Shown here one piece after another: positions 1-7,311 of a stretch of DNA of 28,823 nt. Every line of letters begins with the position of its first letter. Positions within the stretch are counted from its first letter, which is position 1. Position numbers and translations under genes: made by a program. Under the pieces are notes generated by a model. It was not told where the DNA came from. It did no database searches and was given only the letters and a program-made list of their open reading frames with translations. The DNA is from DATARH01 sp035534535 (GTDB taxonomy: Bacteria > Pseudomonadota > Alphaproteobacteria > ATCC43930 > CGMCC-115725): positions 1 to 28,823 of the forward strand of contig DATLRS010000025.1 of NCBI GenBank assembly GCA_035534535.1, written 5' to 3'.

Positions 1-153
1 GCGCCGCCGCTCGCTGCCAACGGTGAGCACGAAGGTCTTGCTGCCGCCCTGGCTGACGCGCACGCCGAACCCGGAGATAGCGTCGTCGGCGTAAAGCCTC
101 TGGCCGGAGCCGGGTGGTGTAAGAGCTGCGATGGTGCGGTCGGTGAAGCGCAT
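1..153 (-). CDS. Tyrosine-recombinase (phage-type) integrase, N-terminal fragment cut by window edge
   Basis: The reverse strand from an ATG at 151-153 reads 51 codons without a stop to the window edge, beginning MRFTDRTIAALTPPGSGQRL and continuing with a GFGVRVSQGGSKTF segment. This matches the N-terminal arm-type DNA-binding domain (DUF4102-like) of P4-type tyrosine integrases, which recombine an element at a chromosomal attachment site; the catalytic domain would lie off the left edge. The start is supported by an AGAGGAG ribosome-binding site about 6 bases upstream. Four phased direct repeats lie immediately upstream, and beyond them is the broken end of a capsule-permease gene, so this gene probably sits at the terminus of an integrated island. 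The family call rests on the first 51 residues only; whether the full protein is intact is unknown. Confidence 0.8.
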   Translation of the reverse strand, partial: MRFTDRTIAALTPPGSGQRLYADDAISGFGVRVSQGGSKTFVLTVGSERRR

Positions 154-165
154 TTCGATCTCCTC

Positions 166-210
166 TTAGGCTCACTCTTAGTCTCACTTTAGGCTCGCCC
201 TAGACTCACT
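166..210 (-). repeat. Four phased direct repeats (GTGAGNCTA core) in the integrase leader
   Basis: Read on the minus strand, four copies of GTGAGNCTA (one with GCGAG) follow each other at 11, 11 and 12 bp spacing, close to one helical turn. The last copy runs straight into the integrase ribosome-binding site. A further copy in opposite orientation (plus-strand GTGAGTC at 226-232) forms an inverted repeat with GACTCAC at 203-209. Arrays like this are typical of sites bound cooperatively by the integrase arm domain, an excisionase or a repressor. Which one applies here is inference. Confidence 0.6.
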
Positions 211-288
211 TTTGACGTGGTTGCGGTGAGTCGCCCGCAGGCAACGTAAGGCAGGAAATTTCGGAATACGCAAGTATCTCAATTAGTT

Positions 289-546
289 ATGCGGCACTAC
301 GGGGCGTCACGAGGCACCTACACTAGCTCCTTTTACGTCCCCGGCATGATGCCGGACTGGGCCCGCGACGCCCTGGCGTGGAACCCGGTCATGCAGGCGG
401 TCGACTGGTTTCGCGCCGGGTTCTTTGCCAGCTACCAGCCGCATTGGCTTGACCGTTCCTACCTGCTGGTTATCGCGATCCTGACGCTGCTGTTGGGGCT
501 CGGGCTCGAGCGCGGGCTGCGCCGCAGACTGAGCGCGCCGCTATGA
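289..546 (+). pseudogene. Truncated capsule-polysaccharide ABC permease (KpsM-type), C-terminal remnant
   Basis: An 85-codon open frame ends in ATGA overlapping the next gene. From about residue 13 it reads like the last quarter of a KpsM/Wzm-type ABC-2 permease: a FYVPGMMPDWARD segment, then WNPVMQAVDWFRAGFF, then a final hydrophobic helix (LLVIAILTLLLGLGL) and a basic tail. Intact permeases of this family are roughly 260-290 residues with six membrane helices, so about three quarters is missing. The first dozen codons do not resemble the family and come from the AT-richer integrase-side DNA, which places the junction near position 320. The ATG at 289 is probably not a native start. The partners KpsT and KpsE follow in frame-coupled order. 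Unless the 5' part lies elsewhere, this export system lacks a complete permease. Confidence 0.7.
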
Positions 547-1226
547 TCGCGCTCGACCGGGTCGCCAAGGCCTACGCCACGGCCGGCGGGCGCAAGATCG
601 TGCTCGATGATGCCAGCGTCGCGTTCGCGCCGGGCCACAACTTCGGCATCCTCGGCGCCAACGGCGCCGGCAAGTCGACCCTGATCCGGCTGCTCGCCGG
701 CTCGGAATTGCCCGACCGCGGCAGCATCCGCCGCGACGCGCGCGTGTCGTTTCCGCTCGGGTTCGGCGGGACCTTCCACGGCGCCTTGTCGGGCCGCGAG
801 AACGTCGCGTTTGTCGCCCGCGTCTACGGCGCGGCGGTGCGCTCGACGATCCGCTTTGTCGATGAGTTCGCCGAACTCGGCGAGTATTTCGATATGCCGG
901 TGCAAACCTATTCCGCCGGGATGCAGGCGCGGCTCGCCTTCGGCACCTGCCTGGCGATCGATTTCGACGTCTTTCTGATCGACGAGATCACCGAGATCGG
1001 CGACGAACGCTTTCGCCGCAAATGCGCCGCCGCGTTCCGCGAGCGCCTGCGCCGCTCGGACATCATCCTGGCGACACACAACAGCCACACGATCCGCCAG
1101 TATTGCGACAAAGCCGCGATCCTCGCCGGCGGCCGGCTGCAATTGTTCGACGACGTGGCGAGCGCCTTCGAATGCTACCGGCGCATGCTGGTCGAGCCGT
1201 CGCCATGCGCCTCGCCGGTCGTCTGA
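543..1226 (+). CDS. kpsT: Capsule polysaccharide ABC exporter, ATP-binding subunit (KpsT-like)
   Basis: A 227-residue nucleotide-binding subunit that would power export of capsular or other cell-surface polysaccharide across the inner membrane with a KpsM-type permease. Visible motifs are Walker A GANGAGKST (residues 38-46), a YSAGM signature (about 123-127; KpsT/Wzt proteins carry this variant of LSGGQ), Walker B VFLIDE (143-148, catalytic Glu148) and the H-loop histidine in LATHNSH (about 179). The length matches KpsT (about 220 residues) and excludes Wzt, which has an extra C-terminal glycan-binding domain. The start ATG overlaps the stop of the permease remnant (ATGA), the usual coupling in this operon type. 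It overlaps the following kpsE-like gene by 22 bases. The gene looks intact although its permease partner is truncated. Confidence 0.88.
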   Translation: MIALDRVAKAYATAGGRKIVLDDASVAFAPGHNFGILGANGAGKSTLIRLLAGSELPDRGSIRRDARVSFPLGFGGTFHGALSGRENVAFVARVYGAAVRSTIRFVDEFAELGEYFDMPVQTYSAGMQARLAFGTCLAIDFDVFLIDEITEIGDERFRRKCAAAFRERLRRSDIILATHNSHTIRQYCDKAAILAGGRLQLFDDVASAFECYRRMLVEPSPCASPVV

Positions 1227-2521
1227 CGCGCCTGCCGGCGATCGGCCGGCCGTTCCGCTCTGGCGCCCCCTTGGCGGTGCGCGCCGATGCTGCCCCGCCG
1301 GCACCGACCGAGGCTCGGCGCGCCTTGACCTTGCTGGGGATCGGTCTTGCCCGCCCGATGGTGGTCGCCCCTGGGCTGGTCGCCCCCGGGCTGGTCGCCG
1401 CCGGGCCGCCCGCCGCCCGGCCGGCCCGGCTGTCGCTGCGCGCGTTGTCGTTTGTCGTCCTGGTGTTGATCCCGACCGCCGTCACGGCGGTCTATTATTT
1501 CGCCATCGCCGCCGACCAGTACGTCGCCGAGTTCCGCTTTACCCTCAACACCGTCGACCCGCCGCCGCTCGGCCCCTTGTCGCTGTTTGCCGGCAACGCG
1601 ATCCAGTCGCCGGCGACGCTCGAATCGCAGGTTCTCGTTCAGTACATTACCAGCCGGGCGATCGTCGACCAGATCGCTCGCTCGCTCGACGTTCGCCGGC
1701 TCTTCTCGCCGCCTGAGGCCGACTGGTGGGCCCGGCTGCCGCGCTCGGCGGCGATCGAAGAGGTCGTGCATTATTGGCGGGGCCAGGTCGACCCGTTCTA
1801 CGATCCCTCGGATGGGACCATCACGGTCAGGGTGCGAGCCTTCAGCCCGGAGGACGCGCTGCGCCTGTCGCAGGCGATCGTCGTGGCCGGCGAAAACCTG
1901 GTCAACGACCTGTCGTTGCGGGCGCGGCGCGATGCGCTGCGGCATGCCGAAGCGGATCTGACGCAGGCGCAGGCCCGGCTCAAAACGGTGCTCGGCAAGA
2001 TCAGCGCGTTTCGCGACCGCGAGGGCCTGATCGATCCCGCGAAAACCGCCGCTTCCACCGGGGCGATCGCGACCCAGCTGCGCGAAAGCCTGATCCGCGA
2101 CCGGGCCGAGCTGACGACGCTCCGGAACTACATGCGCGCCAATGCCCCGACCGTCAAAGTCCTCGAGGCGCGCATCCGCTCGCTCGAGGCGCAGCGCCGC
2201 TCGCTCGGCCATGAGCTGACCGGCCCCGACACCGCGCATTCCGACGCGCTGTCGCACGTGCTGGGCTCCTACGAAGAATTGCAGAGCGAGCGGCAGTTTG
2301 CCGAAGCGGCCTATCAGCATGCCTTGCAGGGCCTCGACGAGGCGCGCGCCGATGCCGATCGACGGCACGTCTTTGTCGCCAGCTTCATTCCCCCGAGCCT
2401 GCCCGAAGAGTCGCTTTATCCGCGGCGCTGGCGCGCGCTCGGGACCGTGGCGCTGCTGGCGTTTGCGCTATGGGGCATCGGCGGCCTCGCAGCGCAATCC
2501 ATTCGCGATCACCTGGCTTGA
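1205..2521 (+). CDS. kpsE: Capsule export inner-membrane protein, polysaccharide co-polymerase type (KpsE-like)
   Basis: A 438-residue protein of the KpsE/CtrB/Wzz-type co-polymerase family, which spans the periplasm from the inner membrane and links the KpsMT exporter to the outer-membrane channel. It has a cytoplasmic N-terminal tail (about 78 residues, rich in Ala, Pro and Arg), a membrane helix at about 79-102, a periplasmic region with a long predicted coiled coil (about 245-390, many Ala/Arg/Leu/Glu), and a second hydrophobic helix near the C terminus (LGTVALLAFALWGIGGLA). The ATG at 1205 gives a 22-base overlap with kpsT; the open frame extends further upstream, but only as a shadow inside kpsT. 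The tail contains three near-identical 15-bp units (1364-1408) encoding VAPGL, VAPGL, VAAGP. The family call is good; the symbol is by analogy and context. Confidence 0.8.
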   Translation: MRLAGRLTRLPAIGRPFRSGAPLAVRADAAPPAPTEARRALTLLGIGLARPMVVAPGLVAPGLVAAGPPAARPARLSLRALSFVVLVLIPTAVTAVYYFAIAADQYVAEFRFTLNTVDPPPLGPLSLFAGNAIQSPATLESQVLVQYITSRAIVDQIARSLDVRRLFSPPEADWWARLPRSAAIEEVVHYWRGQVDPFYDPSDGTITVRVRAFSPEDALRLSQAIVVAGENLVNDLSLRARRDALRHAEADLTQAQARLKTVLGKISAFRDREGLIDPAKTAASTGAIATQLRESLIRDRAELTTLRNYMRANAPTVKVLEARIRSLEAQRRSLGHELTGPDTAHSDALSHVLGSYEELQSERQFAEAAYQHALQGLDEARADADRRHVFVASFIPPSLPEESLYPRRWRALGTVALLAFALWGIGGLAAQSIRDHLA

Positions 2522-2559
2522 CCATGCTGCGATCCCGCATCTTCCCACAGAGGGCACCA

Positions 2560-4008
2560 ATGGCGATGCCTGCATTCCGCTCTCCCACCTCGGTCAATCC
2601 CGGCCGGATCGGCCGGGCCGCCCCGCCGCCGCCGCGCAAGGAACGCCTCGCGATCGTTTCAACCAGCAGCAAGCTGTGCGGCATCGCCGCCTACACGAGC
2701 GCGCTGCGCCGCCAGCTTGGCGACGCCTTCGACATCACCGTTTTCGATCTCAACCAATACCTGATGCGCAGCCCGCATCGCCGTGTGCGCAAGCTCGCCG
2801 ATCGCCAGATCAAGGAGATCTGTCGCGCGATCCGCGGGTTTGACGCGGTCAATCTGCAGCTCGAATACGGCACCCTGGGTCGCTATGGCAGCGACATCCA
2901 CCGGCGGTTCTGCTGGCTGACGACGGCGGCGCCGCGGCTGTCGGTCACCTTCCACACCCTGCTGACGCCGCCGGTCTTCGACGGCGGCGGCTTTGCCCGG
3001 GCGCTGGCGCGCCTGCAGGTCAAGACCGCGGCCCGCCTGCAGGCCGAGTTCCGCCGCGCCCACCTGCTGTCCGCCGGGATCGCCCGGCAGTTGCGGCACC
3101 TGCAGGGCCGCAAGCAGGTCAGTGCCATCGTGCACAATCGGCGCGACCTGCACGATGTGCGATACCTCTATGGCCTGAAGCGGGTGTTCGACCATCCGCT
3201 GGCCTATCTCGCAGCAGCCGAGATCGAGGCCATCCGCGCCGGCGCCTCGCGCCAGCGCTTTGCGATGCTTGACGGCTTGCCGGCCGACGCCGTGCTGATC
3301 GGCGTGTTTGGTTTCCTTAACGAATACAAGGGGATTGGAACAGCCATTCAGGCATTGCAATACCTGCCCGCCAATCACCACCTGCTGATCTTTGGCGGCC
3401 TCCACCCGCAGCACATCACGCCGCGCCAGGCGCGCCACCCCTATATCTCATCGCTGTTCGACCAGGCCTATATCGACACGACGCTCTACGACCGGCTCCA
3501 CGGCAGCGGACCGCACGATGCGCCGCAGCTCGTCATTTCGGCCGAGGAGGGGGTGCATGAGCTGTTGGGGACGCACCCGCGCGATCTCTCCGAGCGCATC
3601 CACTTCATGGGTGCGCTCGCCGAGCCCGATTTTCTCGCCGGCATGACGATCTGCGACTCGGTCGTTTTCCCGTATCTCGAAGTCGGCCAATCCTCGTCGG
3701 GACCGATTTCCCAGGCGCTCGAACTCGGCTGCCGGATCGTCGCCTCGCGCACTCATACGTTTCTCGAATTTGCCGAGTACCACAAGGACGCGGTCGAGTT
3801 CTTCGATATCGGCAATCACCTCGAACTGGCCGAACGCCTGCTCGCGCGCCGGCAATTCAGCCCGCGCCGCGGCCTGCCCGCGTTCAACATCGCGACCAAC
3901 CGGGCGATCTACCTGCTCGCCAACAGCCGGCTCGCCGACCCGCCCGCGCCGTTCGGCCACGAACCCGATCTGGTCGAGGCAGAGGGCGAGGAGCGGGCCG
4001 GCGACTGA
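2560..4008 (+). CDS. Glycosyltransferase, GT4-like (GT-B fold)
   Basis: A predicted cytoplasmic sugar transferase, probably acting on the exported polysaccharide. The N-terminal segment IVSTSSKLCGIAAYTSAL is the typical first strand and nucleotide-sugar-side loop of GT4 enzymes. The C-terminal domain begins near FGFLNEYKGIGTAIQAL, and the region VFPYLEVGQSSSGPISQALELG corresponds to the donor-binding block with its acidic residue and the SSGPI turn. Donor and acceptor sugars cannot be read from sequence. I chose the ATG at 2560 (482 residues) because GAGG lies 6 bases upstream. The in-frame ATG at 2524, two bases after the kpsE stop, is possible by coupling but has no ribosome-binding site. 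The stop codon lies inside a perfect 10-bp tandem duplication (4001-4020). It converges with the thiamine-diphosphate enzyme gene 26 bases away. Confidence 0.78.
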   Translation: MAMPAFRSPTSVNPGRIGRAAPPPPRKERLAIVSTSSKLCGIAAYTSALRRQLGDAFDITVFDLNQYLMRSPHRRVRKLADRQIKEICRAIRGFDAVNLQLEYGTLGRYGSDIHRRFCWLTTAAPRLSVTFHTLLTPPVFDGGGFARALARLQVKTAARLQAEFRRAHLLSAGIARQLRHLQGRKQVSAIVHNRRDLHDVRYLYGLKRVFDHPLAYLAAAEIEAIRAGASRQRFAMLDGLPADAVLIGVFGFLNEYKGIGTAIQALQYLPANHHLLIFGGLHPQHITPRQARHPYISSLFDQAYIDTTLYDRLHGSGPHDAPQLVISAEEGVHELLGTHPRDLSERIHFMGALAEPDFLAGMTICDSVVFPYLEVGQSSSGPISQALELGCRIVASRTHTFLEFAEYHKDAVEFFDIGNHLELAERLLARRQFSPRRGLPAFNIATNRAIYLLANSRLADPPAPFGHEPDLVEAEGEERAGD

Positions 4009-4034
4009 CCGCGACTGACCGCCCGGCCTCGGCT

Positions 4035-5720
4035 TTACTGCGGCGGCGCCCAGGGGTCGGGAGCGCGCGGCTCCAGGTCGGTGACGACATCGATGACGAC
4101 CGGCTCCTCGGCGGCCAGCGCGTCGTGCAAGGCCTTCGCGATCTGCTGCGGCTGCTCGACGCGGATGCCGCGCACCCCGAAGCTCGCCGCGACGGCGGTG
4201 AAATCGGTCGGTCCGAAACGGATCAGCTCCTCGCCGCGGCCGGGGCGGTTGCCGGCGATCCGGCGCACCCCGGTCAGGTTCTGGCCGAAGCCGGAATTGT
4301 TGTTGACGATGACGGTGACGGCGATGCCGCAGCGGCGCGCCGATTCCAGTTCGGCGAGGTGATAGTAGAACCCGCCATCGCCGGTGAAGCACACCACCTT
4401 GCGCGCCCCGGCGGCGCATTTCGCCCCGAGCGAGGCCGGGAATGCCCAGCCGAGCGAACCCGCGGCGCGCAGGTAGCTCTGCCGGGCGCCGTTGAAGTCG
4501 ATCATCGTGCCGGTCCAGATCCCGGAATAGCCGGTATCGGCGACGACGATGCCGTCGAGCGGCAGGGCGGCCGTGATCTCGGTGCACAGCCGTTCGACGC
4601 TGATCGGCGCGGTGTTCTTGTTGACTTTTGGCGCCATGCCCGACCGCCAGTGGGCGACGATCGCGGCGGCCTCGTTGGCGAAGCTCGGATCGCGCGTGGG
4701 GCTGCCGATCAGCAGGTTGAGCCGTCGCAGCGTCGACCGCGGGTCGCCGAGCAGGCCGACCGTGTTCGGATAGGATCGGCCGAGTTCGAGCGGATCGGCG
4801 TCGATCTGCAGGATCTTGGTGTCGGGCGCCGGCACGGTCCAGTTCAGCGTGGCCTGGTCGCCGGTATCGCAGCCGACAAACACCACCAAATCGGCGCCAT
4901 GGACGATCTGGTTGGCGGGCGGCGCCGAATAGCTGCCGACGACGCCGACCGCGAGGCGATGGCGGGTCGCGATGATGTCGCGCGCGCCCAGCGTCGTGGC
5001 AATCGGGGCGGCAAGCGCCTCGGCGAGCGCCAGAAGCTCCGTTCCCGCTCCCGAGGCTGCGGCGCCGTCGCCGGCGACGATCGCGATGCGGCGGGCACTG
5101 TTCAAGAGGGCGATGGCGCGCTCGACGTCGCGGTCGTCGGGGTTGGGCCGGTGCACCGGGACCGGCCGGGCCTCGGTTTCGAGAACCGGCGGCTCGGCGG
5201 TCTGGCCGAGTTCGATGACGTCGCCCTGCAGCCCGTTGAAGTCGAGATGGGTCGGGCGCGGCGGCTCGGCGAGGGCGGCGCGCCAGGCCTGCCGCAACAG
5301 ACGCGGCAATTCCGCCGTCGTGTCGACCGGGCTGGAAAACTTGGTCACCGCCGAGAACAGCGGCGCGTGCGCGATCTCCTGATAGGCGTTGCGGTGCTGG
5401 AAGCGGGCCTCCTTATGGCCGGTCAGCGCGATCACCGGGCTGCGCCCGAGCCAGGCGTCCTGCAGGCCGGACGCGAGGTTGGCGGCGCCGACCGACTGCG
5501 CCATGCACACCCCCGGCCGGCCGCTGACCCGGGCATAGCCGTCGGCCATGTATGCCGCTGCCTTCTCGGAATGGGCGAGGATGGGTTTGACGCCGAGATC
5601 GCCCAGCTGCAACAAGGTGCGGCGCATCACCGATTCGACGAAAAACACATGCGTCATGCCGGTCCCGGCCAGCGCCTTGGCGAGCCATTCGGCACCGTTC
5701 ATCGTCCCGTGATCGCTCAT
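4035..5720 (-). CDS. Thiamine-diphosphate-dependent enzyme, acetolactate-synthase/decarboxylase-like
   Basis: A 561-residue enzyme with the three-domain layout of acetolactate synthase, benzoylformate decarboxylase and related ThDP enzymes. The N-terminal pyrimidine-binding domain carries the catalytic glutamate in HSEKAAAYMADGYAR (Glu52), followed by PVIALTGHKE. The middle domain holds a degenerate Rossmann fold (FVGCDTGDQATLNWTVP). The C-terminal pyrophosphate-binding domain has the metal motif GDGG (447-450) through NNN (473-475). The substrate cannot be assigned: the protein diverges from true IlvB, and no small regulatory subunit gene is adjacent. The ATG at 5720 is supported by a GGGAGGG ribosome-binding site. 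The open frame extends upstream, but that part is antisense to purD and implausible. It lies on the strand opposite the capsule genes, so membership of that pathway is unproven. Confidence 0.8.
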   Translation of the reverse strand: MSDHGTMNGAEWLAKALAGTGMTHVFFVESVMRRTLLQLGDLGVKPILAHSEKAAAYMADGYARVSGRPGVCMAQSVGAANLASGLQDAWLGRSPVIALTGHKEARFQHRNAYQEIAHAPLFSAVTKFSSPVDTTAELPRLLRQAWRAALAEPPRPTHLDFNGLQGDVIELGQTAEPPVLETEARPVPVHRPNPDDRDVERAIALLNSARRIAIVAGDGAAASGAGTELLALAEALAAPIATTLGARDIIATRHRLAVGVVGSYSAPPANQIVHGADLVVFVGCDTGDQATLNWTVPAPDTKILQIDADPLELGRSYPNTVGLLGDPRSTLRRLNLLIGSPTRDPSFANEAAAIVAHWRSGMAPKVNKNTAPISVERLCTEITAALPLDGIVVADTGYSGIWTGTMIDFNGARQSYLRAAGSLGWAFPASLGAKCAAGARKVVCFTGDGGFYYHLAELESARRCGIAVTVIVNNNSGFGQNLTGVRRIAGNRPGRGEELIRFGPTDFTAVAASFGVRGIRVEQPQQIAKALHDALAAEEPVVIDVVTDLEPRAPDPWAPPQ

Positions 5721-5883
5721 GTTCGTTCCCTCCCGATGGCAGCGAATGATAGGGGGTCGGCGGCGTGCCCGCACCGCCACAGCGGCTTTTCCCGCTTCCG
5801 CCGCAAAACCGCAAGCCCGGCGGCTCGCAACGCGCCGCCCCGCGCGGCGGCCGGAGCTGCGCGCGCCGACCCGCTGCGGTTGC

Positions 5884-7149
5884 TCAGCCGGCTCGTCGGC
5901 CGATATCCCTGCGGCAAAAGCCTTCCGGCCAGTCGAGGCGGTCGACGGCGCGGTAGGCGCGCTGGCCGGCCGCTGCCAGGTCGCGGCCGAGCGCGGTGAC
6001 CCCGAGCACCCTGCCGCCATCGGCGACGAGCCGCTCGCCATCGCGCCTCGTGCCGGCGTGGAAGATCTTGACGTCAGGGTCGCTCGCCGCGGCGGCGAGG
6101 CCGCGGATCTCGCTGCCGCGTTGCGGGTCGTCGGGATAGCCTCGGGCCGCCATCACGACGCACAGCGCCGCCTCGTCGTACCAGCGCAGATCGATCTGGC
6201 CGAGGATGCCGTCGCGCGTGGCAATCAGCGCCGGCAACAGATCGCTGCGCAGCCGCATCAGCAAGGCCTGGCACTCCGGGTCGCCGAAGCGGACATTGTA
6301 TTCGAGGAGTTGCGGCCCCTCCGGGGTCAGCATCAGCCCGGCATAGAGGACGCCCTTGAACGGTCTTCCGTCGCGGCGCATCGCCCGCACGGTCGGCAGG
6401 ACGATCCGGTCCATGACGATGCCCTCGATCGCCGGCGTTACCGCCGGGGTCGGCGAATAGGCGCCCATGCCGCCGGTATTGGCGCCGCTGTCGCCGTCGC
6501 CGACCCGTTTGTGGTCCTGCGCGGCGGCGAGCGGCAGCGCGTTCGTCCCATCGACCAGCGCGAAAAAGCTCGCTTCCTCGCCTTGCAGACAGTCTTCGAC
6601 GACGATCTCGGCGCCGGCCGCGCCGAACCGCCGCTGCGACAAGGCCGCATCGACCGCGGCGTGGGCCTCGGCGAGGCTGGCGGCGACGACGACACCCTTG
6701 CCGGCAGCCAGCCCGTCGGCCTTGACGACGATCGGCATGCCATGCGCGCCGATATAGGCTTTGGCGTCGGCGGCGTTGCGAAACCGGCGATAGGCGGCGG
6801 TCGGGATGCCCTCGCGGAGGCATAGATCCTTCATGAAGGCTTTCGATCCTTCCAGCGCGGCGGCCGCTGCGGTGGGGCCGAAGGCGGCGATCCCCTGGCC
6901 CTCCAGGGCATCGACGAGGCCGCCGACCAGCGGCGCTTCCGGGCCGATCACGACGAAATCGATCCCGGCATGGCGGCAGAACGCGATGATGCCCGGCGTG
7001 TCGGCGGGGCTCAGCGCGACGCATTCGGCCTCCTCGGCGATGCCGGCATTGCCGGGCGCGCAATAGACGCGATCGACCAGCGGCGAGGCGGCAATCGCCC
7101 AGGCGAGGGCGTGCTCGCGCCCGCCCGAGCCGACGATCAGGATGCGCAT
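5884..7149 (-). CDS. purD: Phosphoribosylamine-glycine ligase (GAR synthetase)
   Basis: Catalyses the second step of purine biosynthesis: ATP, glycine and 5-phosphoribosylamine give glycinamide ribonucleotide. The 421 residues match the family length. The N-terminal domain starts MRILIVGSGGREHALAW. The ATP-grasp domain contains KADGLAAGKGVVVA, NTGGMGAYSPTPA and the metal-binding region EYNVRFGDPECQALLMRL. The C terminus ends WPEGFCRRDIG, as in other alphaproteobacterial PurD proteins. The start at 7149 has GGGGAG about 6 bases upstream. The gene is divergent from dgt, and a perfect TATAAT on its strand lies 55-60 bases upstream of the start. Confidence 0.96.
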   Translation of the reverse strand: MRILIVGSGGREHALAWAIAASPLVDRVYCAPGNAGIAEEAECVALSPADTPGIIAFCRHAGIDFVVIGPEAPLVGGLVDALEGQGIAAFGPTAAAAALEGSKAFMKDLCLREGIPTAAYRRFRNAADAKAYIGAHGMPIVVKADGLAAGKGVVVAASLAEAHAAVDAALSQRRFGAAGAEIVVEDCLQGEEASFFALVDGTNALPLAAAQDHKRVGDGDSGANTGGMGAYSPTPAVTPAIEGIVMDRIVLPTVRAMRRDGRPFKGVLYAGLMLTPEGPQLLEYNVRFGDPECQALLMRLRSDLLPALIATRDGILGQIDLRWYDEAALCVVMAARGYPDDPQRGSEIRGLAAAASDPDVKIFHAGTRRDGERLVADGGRVLGVTALGRDLAAAGQRAYRAVDRLDWPEGFCRRDIGRRAG

Positions 7150-7203
7150 GACCGGCTCCCCAATGCTCTGTCGCTCACCGCTCGCTCCCGCTAAACCGGC
7201 CGC

Positions 7204-7209
7204 ATTATA
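7204..7209 (-). promoter_or_regulatory. Candidate -10 element (TATAAT) for purD
   Basis: In the purD/dgt divergent gap the minus strand has a perfect TATAAT, standing out in very GC-rich surroundings. It would place the transcription start near 7197, with a leader of about 48 bases. No good -35 hexamer lies 16-18 bases upstream (the closest reads ACCGGA or CACCGG) and there is no extended -10 TGn, so the assignment is tentative. Confidence 0.4.
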
Positions 7210-7311
7210 CCGCTTCTTGCGCCGCGTCCGGTGCCTGCTCAGGGGAGCCCCCTAGATCGAGATCGAGCATATCGGTGGACGCCCGCGACCGCCGGGCGTA
7301 GGGTTGCGGGC

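Noticed and set aside
1022..1204. Upstream extension of the kpsE frame inside kpsT
   Set aside because: The frame is open only because it overlaps kpsT; the ATG at 1205 gives a normal short overlap and the expected N-terminal tail and helix.
4125..5999. Long open frame (624 codons) on the plus strand
   Set aside because: It is antisense to the thiamine-diphosphate enzyme and the purD end. Long antisense frames are expected in very GC-rich coding DNA, and the translation (Arg/Asp/Ala-rich, no motifs) matches nothing.
5721..6041. Upstream extension of the thiamine-diphosphate enzyme frame
   Set aside because: It is mostly intergenic sequence and overlap with purD, whereas a strong ribosome-binding site precedes the ATG at 5720.
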